Of a stretch of DNA of 64,000 nt, positions 25,239-34,213 are shown one piece after another (within the stretch, counting starts at the first letter, position 1; each line of letters begins with the position of its first letter). Made by a program: the position numbers and the translations under genes. The notes under the pieces are model-generated. The model was not told the origin of the DNA, ran no database searches, and worked only from the letters and a program-made list of their open reading frames with translations. The stretch is from Martinezella rhizogenes (GTDB lineage: Bacteria > Pseudomonadota > Alphaproteobacteria > Rhizobiales > Rhizobiaceae), in NCBI GenBank assembly GCA_013322215.1, contig JAAMEZ010000036.1, forward strand, positions 1,037,277-1,101,276, read 5' to 3'.

Positions 25239-26234
25239 ATGCTGACCAAACCCGATAGCGCGCCCACAATGACACTCTGGAATGACCGGGAAATTCCGCG
25301 CCTGGGCATGGGATGCTGGGCAATCGGCGGACCGTTTTACGCTGGCGATGTGCCGCTCGGCTGGGGCGAAGTCGATGATGATGAATCGGCCCGTGCCATC
25401 GACCGGGCGGTGGATCTCGGGATTCGCTTCTTCGACACCGCCTCGAATTACGGGGCCGGGCATTCTGAAGAGGTGGTCGGCAGGGCGCTCGGCAATCGGG
25501 ACGATATCGTCATCGCCACCAAATTCGGCTTCGCGACAGACGAGAAGACCAGGCAAGCGACGGGTGCCTTTTCCGATCCCGCCTTTATCCGGCAGTCTAC
25601 TGAGACGTCATTGCGCCGCCTGCGCCGCGATCGGCTGGATCTGCTGCAGTTCCATCTTAACGATTTTCCGCTCGAAGCGTCGGACGAGGTCTTTGAGACA
25701 CTCGAAGCGCTCCGAGCCGACGGCAAGATTGATGCTTTCGGCTGGAGCACGGACTATCCAGATCGGGCTGCTCGTCATGCGCATCGCGCAGGGTTCGTCT
25801 CGATTCAGCATACGATGAACGTTTTCGAGCCGGTTCCGGCGATGATCGATGTCATCGAGCGCAATGGTCTGATCTCCATCAATCGCGGTCCGCTCGCCAT
25901 GGGGCTGCTCAGCGGCAAGTTCACGCCTGACAAGGCTGTCGGCGAGAAGGATGTGCGTGGTGCAAGCCTTGACTGGATGGTCTACTTCAAGGATGGCAGG
26001 ATTGCTCCTGAATTTGCCGCTCGCCTGGAAGCGGTCCGCAATCTGCTGACTGAGGACGGTCGCACGCTCACGCAGGGTGCGCTTGCCTGGCTGTGGGCGC
26101 GTTCGCCGCGCACGCTGCCAATTCCCGGCTTTCGTACGGTTGCCCAAGTCGAGGAAAACGCCGGAGCGCTGGCAAAGGGACCGTTGCCAGCAGATGTGAT
26201 GGCGGAAATCGATCAGGCGCTGACTGACCTGTAG
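25239..26234 (+). CDS. Aldo/keto reductase (pyridoxal/L-fucose dehydrogenase-like branch)
   Basis: 331 residues from the ATG at 25239, which is preceded by GTGGAGGA; an ATG at 25221 would add six residues. AKR features visible are IRFFDTASNYGAGHSEEVVGRAL (Asp and Tyr of the tetrad), IVIATKFGF (Lys) and LLQFHLND (His). The Tas/YghZ-type tail is TLPIPGFRTVAQVEENAGAL. A monocistronic gene, convergent with the M20 hydrolase. It oxidises or reduces sugars or small carbonyls; the substrate is unknown. Confidence 0.87.
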   Translation: MLTKPDSAPTMTLWNDREIPRLGMGCWAIGGPFYAGDVPLGWGEVDDDESARAIDRAVDLGIRFFDTASNYGAGHSEEVVGRALGNRDDIVIATKFGFATDEKTRQATGAFSDPAFIRQSTETSLRRLRRDRLDLLQFHLNDFPLEASDEVFETLEALRADGKIDAFGWSTDYPDRAARHAHRAGFVSIQHTMNVFEPVPAMIDVIERNGLISINRGPLAMGLLSGKFTPDKAVGEKDVRGASLDWMVYFKDGRIAPEFAARLEAVRNLLTEDGRTLTQGALAWLWARSPRTLPIPGFRTVAQVEENAGALAKGPLPADVMAEIDQALTDL

Positions 26235-26344
26235 ATCGGCGCATATATACCGAGAGGCGGATCGTCACTGGAGTTGGCGGTCAACGCGACGGGCGTTCGC
26301 TTGCGCCAGTTTTGTTCCGATATCTTAGCTATGGTCGGATGGTC

Positions 26345-27607
26345 TTAAGCGGAATTTATTGTCGTTCCTCGAGCTAGGGAAAGGGCGGTTTCAAGCAGTA
26401 TCTTTGCGCCCGTTTCAATATTTTCTGACGTGACGAACTCAGCCTCATTATGGCTGATGCCGTCTCGGCACGGGACAAAGACCATCGCCGTCGGCGCAAC
26501 GCGGCTAATGAAATGTGCGTCGTGGAAGGCTCCCGAGACCAACTTCATACTGGAAACTCCGAGCCTTTCACAAGCGCGGCCGATCACATCGACAATGGCC
26601 GTGTCGAACTTTCCGGGCGCCAAGTCGAAACGCTTCTCGATGCGGACACCGACCATGTGGCGTTCTGCCGACGCGCGACATTCCGCATTGACCTGTGCCT
26701 CGATGGCAGAAAGCACATCTTCCTGCGGATGGCGAATGTCTATGGTGAATGTGACCCTGCTCGGAATGACGTTGACGGAGCTGGGTTCGATGGTCATTCG
26801 GCCAACGGTCAGCCGCGCCATTGGATCGGTTGGCATGACGGCTAGCTGCAGTTGCGCGATCGCGGCAACGGCGGCTGCCATGGGATCTCTGCGGAATTCC
26901 AGCGGGGTCGTGCCCGCATGGGCCGCCTCGCCGCTGAAGGAGATCTCAAGCCACCTGGTTCCCTGTACGCCGGTGACGAGGCCGATCGGAATGCCCGCAC
27001 GCTCGAGTACGGGTCCTTGCTCGATATGCACCTCAACGAAGGCGGACACGGCATGGCCAAGCGGCTGTGTCGCGGCTTCCGGCAGTGCATTTAATGTCGC
27101 TGCGAGTTCATCGCCGAATCTTGCACCATCGACGCTGTGCATATCCTGCCATCCGCGTATGTCGCCCGCGCCGACAAAAGCCATCGAGCCCATGCAGCCG
27201 GGAGAGAAACGGCTACCTTCCTCGTTGGTCCAAGACACGACTTCGATGGATCGTTCCGTAACGACACCCGCATCCTCCAACGATTCCAATACCTCGAAGG
27301 CGGACAGCGTGCCAAGCGCACCATCGAACCTGCCTCCCGTGGGCTGACTGTCGAGATGGCTACCAATCAACACGGGGGGCAGTGAAGGATCATGTCCCTT
27401 GCGCCGGATGAACAGGTTGGCAATCGCATCCTGGTGAATGCTGAATCCACGTGCAGTGGCCAACTCCGCAAGCCGCCGCCGCGCTGCGCGATCCTCCGCG
27501 CTCAGCGCCTGACGGTTCACCCCGCCTGCTGGGGTTGCTCCGACGGCTGCAAAATCGGCAATGCGCTGTAGCAGACGCGGCGCATTGATCTTCGGGCATG
27601 CATTCAT
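26345..27607 (-). CDS. M20-family Zn-dependent amidohydrolase (carbamoylase/allantoate amidohydrolase type)
   Basis: 420 residues from the ATG at 27607, which overlaps the BtpA-like stop by 4 bp. Motifs: GSHLDSQPTGGRFDGALG (metal His and Asp), SWTNEEGSRFSPGCMGS (catalytic/metal Glu pair), FVEVHIEQGPVLE, FSGEAAHAGTTP and the C-terminal SGAFHDAHFI with PCRDGISHNEAEF. These are diagnostic for N-carbamoyl-L-amino-acid hydrolases, ureidoglycolate/allantoate amidohydrolases and beta-ureidopropionases. Last gene of an eight-gene catabolic operon, so the imported compound probably contains or yields an N-carbamoyl or amide group. Confidence 0.9.
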   Translation of the reverse strand: MNACPKINAPRLLQRIADFAAVGATPAGGVNRQALSAEDRAARRRLAELATARGFSIHQDAIANLFIRRKGHDPSLPPVLIGSHLDSQPTGGRFDGALGTLSAFEVLESLEDAGVVTERSIEVVSWTNEEGSRFSPGCMGSMAFVGAGDIRGWQDMHSVDGARFGDELAATLNALPEAATQPLGHAVSAFVEVHIEQGPVLERAGIPIGLVTGVQGTRWLEISFSGEAAHAGTTPLEFRRDPMAAAVAAIAQLQLAVMPTDPMARLTVGRMTIEPSSVNVIPSRVTFTIDIRHPQEDVLSAIEAQVNAECRASAERHMVGVRIEKRFDLAPGKFDTAIVDVIGRACERLGVSSMKLVSGAFHDAHFISRVAPTAMVFVPCRDGISHNEAEFVTSENIETGAKILLETALSLARGTTINSA

Positions 27608-28446
27608 CGGCGGATGCCTGCCACGAAGTTCGTCACCCGCAGCGGATCGACCGCATTCCACCAGACCCCATCGTACTTCAGAGAGCTTGCGATAATCACG
27701 CCATCGGCGACCGACAGAATGTCATTGACATTGTCTGGCGTCACACCGCTGCCGACGAGCGTCGGCAGGCCCGCCGCCTGCTTGATCATTCTTATGTAGT
27801 CGAGATCGGCTGCATGTCCTGTCCTTTGCCCTGTGGCGATAACCACATCCGCATCAAAGAAGACAAGATCCTTGACCTGTTCCTCGACCGGTCGGTCCGC
27901 AACGATGGCATGCGCCCCATGTTTGACATGGGCATCGGCGAAGATGCGGATGCCATGGGCATTGAGCCGTGCACGATAGCGCATCGCGCGGGCAGCTTCC
28001 CCCTCTATGAAGCCCTCATTGGCGACATAGGCGTTTGCCCATTGATTGACGCGAACGAAGCCTGCGCCTGCCGCGCTGGCGATTGCAAGCGCCGGAACGG
28101 CGGCATTGGCAAGAACATTGATGCCGATCGGACCGCCGAGTTCACGGCGGATACGATCGGAGATGACGGCCATATAGGCCGAGGTTTCGGGACCGATATC
28201 ATCGGGCTTCGAAAAGGGAATATCGCCATGGTTCTCGATGATCACGGCATCGCAGCCACCTGCAAGATAGGCGCGGGCGTCGTCAAGTCCGCGCTGGTAG
28301 ACGGCCTCGATCTCCTCGCCGGAGTAGCGCGGCGCACCGGGAAGCGGCGCCAGGTGAACGACGCCGATGATCGCCTTGTCACGCCCGAAAAGATCGATGA
28401 GGGCGTTGCCCGCTAGCTGCCCGATGGGTTTCATTGTCCCGCTCAT
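27604..28446 (-). CDS. BtpA/SgcQ-family TIM-barrel protein
   Basis: 280 residues. IIGVVHLAPLPGAPRYSG near residue 26, GCDAVIIENHGDIPF, ANAAVPALAIASAAGAGFVRVNQWANAYV and PTLVGSGVTPDNV define the BtpA/SgcQ family. The family was named from a cyanobacterial photosystem I biogenesis factor. In heterotrophs it sits with sugar kinases and transporters and is thought to act as a phospho-sugar or nucleoside hydrolase/aldolase-type enzyme, without a firmly assigned reaction. It overlaps its neighbours on both sides by 4 bp. Confidence 0.85.
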   Translation of the reverse strand: MSGTMKPIGQLAGNALIDLFGRDKAIIGVVHLAPLPGAPRYSGEEIEAVYQRGLDDARAYLAGGCDAVIIENHGDIPFSKPDDIGPETSAYMAVISDRIRRELGGPIGINVLANAAVPALAIASAAGAGFVRVNQWANAYVANEGFIEGEAARAMRYRARLNAHGIRIFADAHVKHGAHAIVADRPVEEQVKDLVFFDADVVIATGQRTGHAADLDYIRMIKQAAGLPTLVGSGVTPDNVNDILSVADGVIIASSLKYDGVWWNAVDPLRVTNFVAGIRR

Positions 28447-29357
28447 GTGTTTTCCAGTTCTGATCTCTTGATGATTTCCGAAATTTCCGCCCGCGAGGGA
28501 TAGGAGGCGAGCGTTCCAGGCCGGGCGACTGAGATGGCGGCGGCCTTGGTCGCCAACTTTGCGGCCGCGACCAAGTTTTCTCCCTGTGCGAGCAAGCCGA
28601 CGAGGACGCCCGCAAAACAGTCACCGGCACCGCTGGTATCGACGACGGCACACTTTTGCGCCTCAAGAATAATGGGGGCATGATCTGCCTGATCCCAGAC
28701 GATGCCCCCTTGACTTCCAAGAGTCACGACGACGTTTCTCGCCCTTTTGTCAGAGAGCAGGTCTGCCGCTATCGCCGGGCTTTCGCGGCCTGTCAGCGCG
28801 GATGCTTCACCTTGATTGACAATCACAAGATCCACATCGGCAAGATCTTCGACCTTCAAGTCCGACAGCGGGCTCGCATTGAGCACCGTCTTCAGACCTG
28901 ACTCTTTGGCAAGTTTCAGGCAGGTGGCGGTGACCTCCCGCGACAGGTTGCCCTGCATCAACAGGATGTCATTCTTGCTCCAGGTCTTGGCGAGGGCCGT
29001 TTGCCGAACCGGATCGAAGGCTCGCGCACAGGCGACGGCGCTGACGATGGTGTTTTCGCCACCTTCTTCCACCAGGATCGTCGAGCGATCAGTGGGAAAA
29101 GGCAGATGCACCAGTTGATCGACCTCAAGGTCGCTCTTCAGCATCTCGGTCACTCTGCCCGCGATGTCGTCGTCGCCCAGGGGAGCCCAGAGGCATACAA
29201 CGGCACCACTTCGCGCGGCCGCGACGGCTTGATTGGCGCCCTTGCCTCCGATGCCTTCAACTGTCGAGCTCGCGTTGAGCGTTTCCCCCGGACGCGGGAG
29301 GCGCGTCAGCCGGAAGCTCGTATCGACGCAGACATTGCCAACGACATGGAGGCGCAT
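28443..29357 (-). CDS. PfkB-family carbohydrate (ribokinase-like) kinase
   Basis: 304 residues. It starts MRLHVVGNVCVDTSF, has the ribokinase N-terminal signature GGKGANQAVAAARSGA (about 37-52) and the C-terminal PfkB signature DTSGAGDCFAGVLVG with the catalytic Asp. It phosphorylates a sugar or nucleoside released from the imported compound. It lies 5 bp after the GATase-like gene and overlaps the BtpA-like gene by 4 bp. Confidence 0.88.
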   Translation of the reverse strand: MRLHVVGNVCVDTSFRLTRLPRPGETLNASSTVEGIGGKGANQAVAAARSGAVVCLWAPLGDDDIAGRVTEMLKSDLEVDQLVHLPFPTDRSTILVEEGGENTIVSAVACARAFDPVRQTALAKTWSKNDILLMQGNLSREVTATCLKLAKESGLKTVLNASPLSDLKVEDLADVDLVIVNQGEASALTGRESPAIAADLLSDKRARNVVVTLGSQGGIVWDQADHAPIILEAQKCAVVDTSGAGDCFAGVLVGLLAQGENLVAAAKLATKAAAISVARPGTLASYPSRAEISEIIKRSELENT

Positions 29358-29362
29358 AGGCG

Positions 29363-30133
29363 TCAGTCCTTGAGTGTTGCCCAGGCCAGCATCTGCTCGA
29401 AGAGCGTCTTGTAGCCGTTCCAGGCGATAAACTCGGGCGGCAGCCAGTGCGGGCCGACATCCGAAGTCCAGACGAGCGTCCGGCCAGCGCCATAGGTGCC
29501 GGTTACCAAAAGTGGCTGCGAACCATATTCGCCTGAAACCGTCGCAAGCACCTCAGCTCCCTGCTTCACCTTGACCTCGTTGAAACCGAGAAGGTAGGGC
29601 CAGTCTTTGCCAAGGCCTTTGAGGACCGGGTGATTGTTATCGCCCGTTACGACAGGCGAAAATCCCTCGGGAACCTCGACGCGGTCATCGATTGACAGGC
29701 AGCTCACCGGCAGCACCTCCTCGACCGGCGTTTTATGATAGCGCGCGCCGCCATTGATGCCCTGGAAGCTGTAATAGCCGCCGAACATCAACAGCGCGCC
29801 GCCATTTGCAACGTAGTCGCGCAGCAGCTTCAGCCGGTTCGGCGTCCTCCTGGAATGAATCCAGGTATCGGGATGCAGTAGCAGCGTATTGGCGCCGATA
29901 TCGGACAGAACGATCGCGTCATATTCCGCGAGTGCTTCGGCCGTCAGCGGGAAATCGCGCTGTGCCTCATGGGCCGGCATGAAAGTGACGTCAAAGGCAC
30001 TGCCCTTCAATGCCTTCAGCAACTCGTCGGCACCGGTGTGATAGGTCACCGTCGGAAACTGGTCGAAACCCTTGATGTGGGTGGCGGTCGAAACCCATGA
30101 TTCACCCGCTAGAAGAACCTTTTTCTTGCTCAT
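29363..30133 (-). CDS. Class I glutamine-amidotransferase-like (DUF1355/ThuA-fold) protein
   Basis: 256 residues from the ATG at 30133, which has GGAG 6 bp upstream. It reads KKKVLLAGESWVSTATHIKG, IVLSDIGANTLLLHPD, GGALLMFGGYYSFQGING and GRTLVWTSDVGPHWLPPEF. This is the putative glutamine amidotransferase family found beside sugar catabolic genes in rhizobia. No conserved nucleophilic Cys of true GATases is visible, so hydrolysis of glutamine is unlikely. A trehalose-utilisation-like (ThuA) role is possible. Confidence 0.75.
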   Translation of the reverse strand: MSKKKVLLAGESWVSTATHIKGFDQFPTVTYHTGADELLKALKGSAFDVTFMPAHEAQRDFPLTAEALAEYDAIVLSDIGANTLLLHPDTWIHSRRTPNRLKLLRDYVANGGALLMFGGYYSFQGINGGARYHKTPVEEVLPVSCLSIDDRVEVPEGFSPVVTGDNNHPVLKGLGKDWPYLLGFNEVKVKQGAEVLATVSGEYGSQPLLVTGTYGAGRTLVWTSDVGPHWLPPEFIAWNGYKTLFEQMLAWATLKD

Positions 30134-30158
30134 GTCTGCTCCTTGATGCACTCGACCT

Positions 30159-31250
30159 TCAGGCCGAGGCGGAAAATACCGATTGGGGGTTGGTGATCAG
30201 CATCTGGTCGATCGCTTGCTGATCGACGCCGTGACGCTTCAGTCGCGGCAGGAAATGCTTGAGAATGTAGCCATAGCCGAAGCCGCCATAGCGAGTCAGC
30301 ATGATCTTGAGAAAGACGTCCTGCGACAAAAGCAGGCGATCGGCAAAACCAAGATCGACGAGCGCCCGGAGCGCCCTGGCATTTTCCTCGTCCGATGGCG
30401 ATTGAGCATCCTGATCGGCGTAATAATAGTCCATGCCGATCATGTCATATTCCAGGAATGCGCCGCGTTCTGCGAGGCTCTTTTGATAGTCGAGATCATC
30501 GTGGCTGGGATTCATGTGGCAGAGCACGGTGTGGCGCAGATCAGCGCCTTCCTCCTCGACCACATCCAGCACACGATGGGCAAGGCGCTCCCATCCCGGC
30601 AAATGGATGGACAGCGGCAGGCCTGTCAGCCGCGATGCTCGCGCCGATGCCCGCAGGGATTTTTGCTCCTCGGCCGTAAAGTCCTTGCTGACGCCGACCT
30701 CGCCAATGATGCCGGCCATGATGTCGGGCTGGGTCTCGCCGCCGCCGACGTCGTTGACGATGAAGGCGGTGACCTCGTCCAGATCCATGGCCTTCAGCCA
30801 CTCCGGATGGGTGTGCTCCAGATAGAAGCCCGTCCCCATGATGATCTTCAGACCGGACATGCGGGCGATGCGGCGCAACTGTTCGGCATTGCGTCCTATG
30901 CCAAAGTTGGTGGTTTCCACCACGGTATGGCCGCCGAGCTTCTGGAAGCGAGAAAGTTCGGCAAGGGCCAGATCCTGATCGTCCAGCGAGACGTTGTCGC
31001 GGTTCATATAGGGGTTCATCCGCAACTCGCCGATGATCTCTATTCCAACCGGCTGTTCGGCGATCGCCTTTTCGTCAGGATGGCAAGGGCACTTCCATGA
31101 GGTCGCTCCGTCAAGGAAGATGTGCTCATGCATGAGCGTGATCCCCATATCAGCGACGGGGATGGGACCGAGCACGGTCATCGCGCAGCCGGTGTGAACG
31201 CCGATGGCATGACGCATTCTGGCCGTGTCGGCAAAGAGATGATCCATCAT
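30159..31250 (-). CDS. Phosphotriesterase-family metal-dependent hydrolase
   Basis: 363 residues. Metal ligands of the binuclear site are readable: His41-x-His43 (LMHEHIFLDG), Glu184 as bridging residue (IIGEVGVS), His216 (SIHLPGW), His245 (VLCHMNPSH) and Asp311 (LSQDVF). The bridging position is Glu rather than the carboxylated Lys of true phosphotriesterases, as in E. coli Php. This suggests a lactonase or phosphodiester/amide hydrolase acting on a natural metabolite. It is separated from the permease gene by 2 bp. Confidence 0.88.
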   Translation of the reverse strand: MMDHLFADTARMRHAIGVHTGCAMTVLGPIPVADMGITLMHEHIFLDGATSWKCPCHPDEKAIAEQPVGIEIIGELRMNPYMNRDNVSLDDQDLALAELSRFQKLGGHTVVETTNFGIGRNAEQLRRIARMSGLKIIMGTGFYLEHTHPEWLKAMDLDEVTAFIVNDVGGGETQPDIMAGIIGEVGVSKDFTAEEQKSLRASARASRLTGLPLSIHLPGWERLAHRVLDVVEEEGADLRHTVLCHMNPSHDDLDYQKSLAERGAFLEYDMIGMDYYYADQDAQSPSDEENARALRALVDLGFADRLLLSQDVFLKIMLTRYGGFGYGYILKHFLPRLKRHGVDQQAIDQMLITNPQSVFSASA

Positions 31251-31252
31251 AC

Positions 31253-32266
31253 TCAGCGGCTCCTCGTTGCGCCCTTGAAAAGGCGGAAGTTCAACCAGAT
31301 CGCCACGAGGATGATGACGCCGGTTACGATCGGCGTGAAGAAGGGCGACATGTGCGAGAGGATCAGGCCGTTGGAGATGACGGCAACGGTCAAAGCGCCG
31401 AGCACCGTGCCGACGACCGAACCGCGTCCACCGAACAGGCTCGTGCCACCCAGCACCACGGCAGCGATGACATCGAGCTCGAAGCCTTGCCCGGCATTTG
31501 AAGAACCCGACCCCAGGCGTGCAGCAAGAATGATGCCGGCGATCGAGGCAGCGACACCCGATATTACATAGACGAACAAGGTGACGCGTCGCGTGTTGAC
31601 GCCGGCGCGGCGCACCGCCTCGGCATTGGCACCGATGCCGGTGACATATCGCCCGAAGGGCGTTTCATTGAAGGCGATATAGGCTGCGGCAAGAGCAACG
31701 ATCGCAATCATTGCCGGTGCTGGAACGCCAAAGAACCAGGCCTGGCCAATCGCTGTGAACGGACTTTCCGGAGCGACCGGGATCGAGTAGCCGCCGGTGA
31801 TGAGAAGTGCGAGGCCTCTGATGACCGATAGCCCAGCCAGCGTGACGATGAAGGCCGGAATCCGCTCATAGGCGATGAAATATCCCTGAATCAGCCCGGT
31901 CGCAGCGCCAAGAAGCATCATCAGAACAACGACAACAGGCCAAGCGATTCCCGCCTGAAGACAGGCCGCCGAAAGCGTGGCGGCAAGGGCCAATACGGAT
32001 CCAACCGAAAGATCGATGCCACCTGTGGTGATGACGAAGGTCATGGCTGCTGCGACGATCAACAAGGGTGCCGACTGCCTGAGGACGTTCAAGAGATTAG
32101 GTGCGGTCAGGAAGACATTGGTGAAGAGGGAGAAGAAGACGCAGACCACGATGAAAAACAAGGCGATCGAAACGATGCCGCCATTGGCTATGGCCCTGTC
32201 ATAGAGACGTGCCTTGCGCAGGCGAGACGACGGGCTGGTTTGGGTGTGAGAAGATGTCATGGTCAT
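31253..32266 (-). CDS. ABC transporter permease, ribose/simple-sugar type (RbsC-like)
   Basis: 337 residues with about nine to ten hydrophobic segments. AAAMTFVITTGGIDLSVGSVLALAA is the RbsC-family signature, and GGTSLFGGRGSVVGTVLGAL lies near the C-terminus. It forms the homodimeric inner-membrane channel with the ATPase encoded just upstream, whose stop region it overlaps by 4 bp (32263-32266). The substrate is probably a sugar, nucleoside or polyol derivative. Confidence 0.92.
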   Translation of the reverse strand: MTMTSSHTQTSPSSRLRKARLYDRAIANGGIVSIALFFIVVCVFFSLFTNVFLTAPNLLNVLRQSAPLLIVAAAMTFVITTGGIDLSVGSVLALAATLSAACLQAGIAWPVVVVLMMLLGAATGLIQGYFIAYERIPAFIVTLAGLSVIRGLALLITGGYSIPVAPESPFTAIGQAWFFGVPAPAMIAIVALAAAYIAFNETPFGRYVTGIGANAEAVRRAGVNTRRVTLFVYVISGVAASIAGIILAARLGSGSSNAGQGFELDVIAAVVLGGTSLFGGRGSVVGTVLGALTVAVISNGLILSHMSPFFTPIVTGVIILVAIWLNFRLFKGATRSR

Positions 32267-33060
32267 ACGGAAGCGCCTCGCTCGGTATGTTGGCCGGCCG
32301 AGCGCGCGGAGAACTTGCGACCGACGATCAGGTTGACGACTTCTTCGATGTTCGTTTCGGCGATAAGGCGCTCGGCGACGTTCTGCCCCTCATACATCAC
32401 CTGGATGCGATCGCAGACGAGGAAGAGATCCTGCAGTCGATGCGTGATCAGAATAACGCTGACGCCGCGGGCGCTGACCGTGCGGATGAGCTCCAGCACC
32501 GCCTCGACTTCGGCAACAGCCAGGGCGGCCGTTGGCTCGTCCATGATGAGGACCGATGGATTGAATGAAGCCGCACGCCCGATCGCGATGGACTGGCGTT
32601 GGCCGCCTGAGAGATTTTCGACCTTCAGACGCGTGTCCGGAATGACGATGCCAAGTCCCTCCAGCATGTGACGTGCCTGTTCATGCATCATCTTTTTGTC
32701 GAGGATCGGAATGCCCGCAAGCTTCCATTTCGGCTCACGCCCAAGGAAGAGATTTCCCGCCACATCGACCGTGTCGCAAAGAGACAGGTCCTGATAGACC
32801 ATTTCGACATGCGCAGCGCGTGCGTCGGCTGGCGAAGTAAAGGAAACCGGTTTGCCGTCGATCTCGATCGTCCCCGAATCCGGGATCACCGCGCCCGAAA
32901 GGACCTTGCTCAAGGTCGATTTACCGGCGCCGTTGTCACCGACAAGGCCAAGGACCTCGCCCGGCTTCAAGGTCAACGATACATTGTCCAACGACTGCAT
33001 CGTGCCATAGCGTTTGGAAATACCGGTCATCCTGACGCGGTAGGTATCAGCGTTTGTCAT
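32263..33060 (-). CDS. ABC transporter ATP-binding protein, single-domain sugar type
   Basis: 265 residues from the ATG at 33060. Walker A is GDNGAGKST, the signature LSGGQ, and Walker B SVLIMDEPTAAL. It contains one nucleotide-binding domain, unlike the double-domain RbsA (about 500 residues), so it must work as a homodimer. This FrcA/short-RbsA type is common in rhizobia. The frame is open upstream but carries no homology. A strong hairpin (33104-33134) separates it from the binding-protein gene. Confidence 0.92.
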   Translation of the reverse strand: MTNADTYRVRMTGISKRYGTMQSLDNVSLTLKPGEVLGLVGDNGAGKSTLSKVLSGAVIPDSGTIEIDGKPVSFTSPADARAAHVEMVYQDLSLCDTVDVAGNLFLGREPKWKLAGIPILDKKMMHEQARHMLEGLGIVIPDTRLKVENLSGGQRQSIAIGRAASFNPSVLIMDEPTAALAVAEVEAVLELIRTVSARGVSVILITHRLQDLFLVCDRIQVMYEGQNVAERLIAETNIEEVVNLIVGRKFSARSAGQHTERGASV

Positions 33061-33103
33061 ATCAATGCTGCCTTGCGGAAATGGCCTCAGCCATGATGCC
33101 ACA

Positions 33104-33134
33104 ACGCCATGGCCGAAGCGATCGGCCATGGCGT
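33104..33134 (-). terminator. Strong stem-loop between binding-protein and ATPase genes
   Basis: ACGCCATGGCCGA (33104-33116) pairs perfectly with TCGGCCATGGCGT (33122-33134) around a 5-base loop. It lies 15 bp after the binding-protein stop. No U-tract follows, so it probably stabilises the upstream message or partly attenuates transcription, giving more binding protein than ATPase and permease. Confidence 0.65.
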
Positions 33135-33149
33135 GACGAGGTGCGAGAG

Positions 33150-34091
33150 CTACTTGAACATGCCCCGGAACTTGTCGACATTTTCCTTGGTGACGATGGT
33201 CACCGGCACATTGATGATCGGATCGATCTTGTCGCCCTTTTTCACCTTGACGAGCGCTTCGACGGCAGCTTTGCCTTCGCCGGCCGGATCCTGCTGAATA
33301 ACGGCTGTCACCCAACCCTGATCGATACCCTCGATCGCCTGCTTGGTCAGATCCCAGCCGAAGACCTTGACGTTACCCGTCTTGCCCTGGCTGGTGACGG
33401 CCGCAACGGCGCCGAGGAGTGCCGGCTCACCGGTCGCATAGAGCGTCGTCATGTCGGGATTGGCGGTAATGAGATTTTCCGCAGCGCTGAGCGCCACATC
33501 CTGGACGTTCTGCCCATCCACGGTATCGAGGAAGTCGACCTTTTGGCCGCCAGTCTTTACCGCTGACTTGAAGCCGTCGAGACGCTGGTTCTGGATGAAG
33601 GAATTGAGTGCGCCGACGACGCCGACTTTGGCGCTGCCGCCCAGCTTATCCTTGACGTAGTCGGAATAGAACTTGCCGATCTCCTCGCCCGCCTTGGTGT
33701 TGTCGACACCCACGAAGGCGATGTTGTCGCCATTCGGAATCTGGGCATCAATGGCAATGACCGGGATGCCGGCCTTCTTGGCGGCGGTGATTGCCGGCTT
33801 CACCCCGTTCACGTCGATGGCAACCAAAATGATGCCGTCAACCTTCTGGGTGATGTAATTCTCGATGGCGTCATTTTGTGCGCTGGGCACGTTGTTGGCG
33901 TTGAATATGACAAGATCAGCGCCGGCCTTCTTTGCCGCCTCCTTGGCGCCATCATTGATCTGGTTGAAGAAGAGAGCTTGCTGGTTGATCGTCACCAGGG
34001 CCAGCGTATTCGCTGTCGCGGCGCCGGCACTGCCGGTAAGTGCGATGGCTGCGCCAACCGCGCAACCGAACAAATATTTCTTGAGATGCAT
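33150..34091 (-). CDS. Periplasmic sugar-type substrate-binding protein
   Basis: 313 residues. The signal peptide is MHLKKYLFGCAVGAAIALTG (cleavage near residue 25-29). The type I periplasmic fold follows: NQINDGAKEAAKKAGADLVIFNAN, QKVDGIILVAIDVNG, IPVIAIDAQIPNGDNIAFVGVDN and VKVFGWDLT. It resembles RbsB-type proteins that bind monosaccharides, nucleosides or polyols. First gene of an eight-gene operon. Two CAAGTNACTTG operators lie just upstream of its start. Confidence 0.92.
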   Translation of the reverse strand: MHLKKYLFGCAVGAAIALTGSAGAATANTLALVTINQQALFFNQINDGAKEAAKKAGADLVIFNANNVPSAQNDAIENYITQKVDGIILVAIDVNGVKPAITAAKKAGIPVIAIDAQIPNGDNIAFVGVDNTKAGEEIGKFYSDYVKDKLGGSAKVGVVGALNSFIQNQRLDGFKSAVKTGGQKVDFLDTVDGQNVQDVALSAAENLITANPDMTTLYATGEPALLGAVAAVTSQGKTGNVKVFGWDLTKQAIEGIDQGWVTAVIQQDPAGEGKAAVEALVKVKKGDKIDPIINVPVTIVTKENVDKFRGMFK

Positions 34092-34127
34092 GATCGTTCC
34101 CCATGTTTTTGGATTGCATAGGGATTA

Positions 34128-34142
34128 TTCAAGTAACTTGAA
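34128..34142. promoter_or_regulatory. Operator 1: TTCAAGT-A-ACTTGAA
   Basis: A perfect 15-bp palindrome with a central A, 36 bp upstream of the binding-protein start. The CAAGTNACTTG core is repeated at 34150-34160, exactly 20 bp away (two helical turns). The likely ligand is the cupin-XRE regulator encoded immediately upstream. Confidence 0.68.
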
Positions 34143-34148
34143 TTTATG

Positions 34149-34161
34149 TCAAGTGACTTGA
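34149..34161. promoter_or_regulatory. Operator 2: TCAAGT-G-ACTTGA
   Basis: A perfect 13-bp palindrome, second copy of the CAAGTNACTTG core. The spacing from operator 1 puts both on the same DNA face, suited to two cooperating dimers of a repressor. Confidence 0.66.
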
Positions 34162-34213
34162 ATTGATGATTCTGAAGATGATCGCGAGTTCGCTCGCACG
34201 ACAGATGTGGGTG

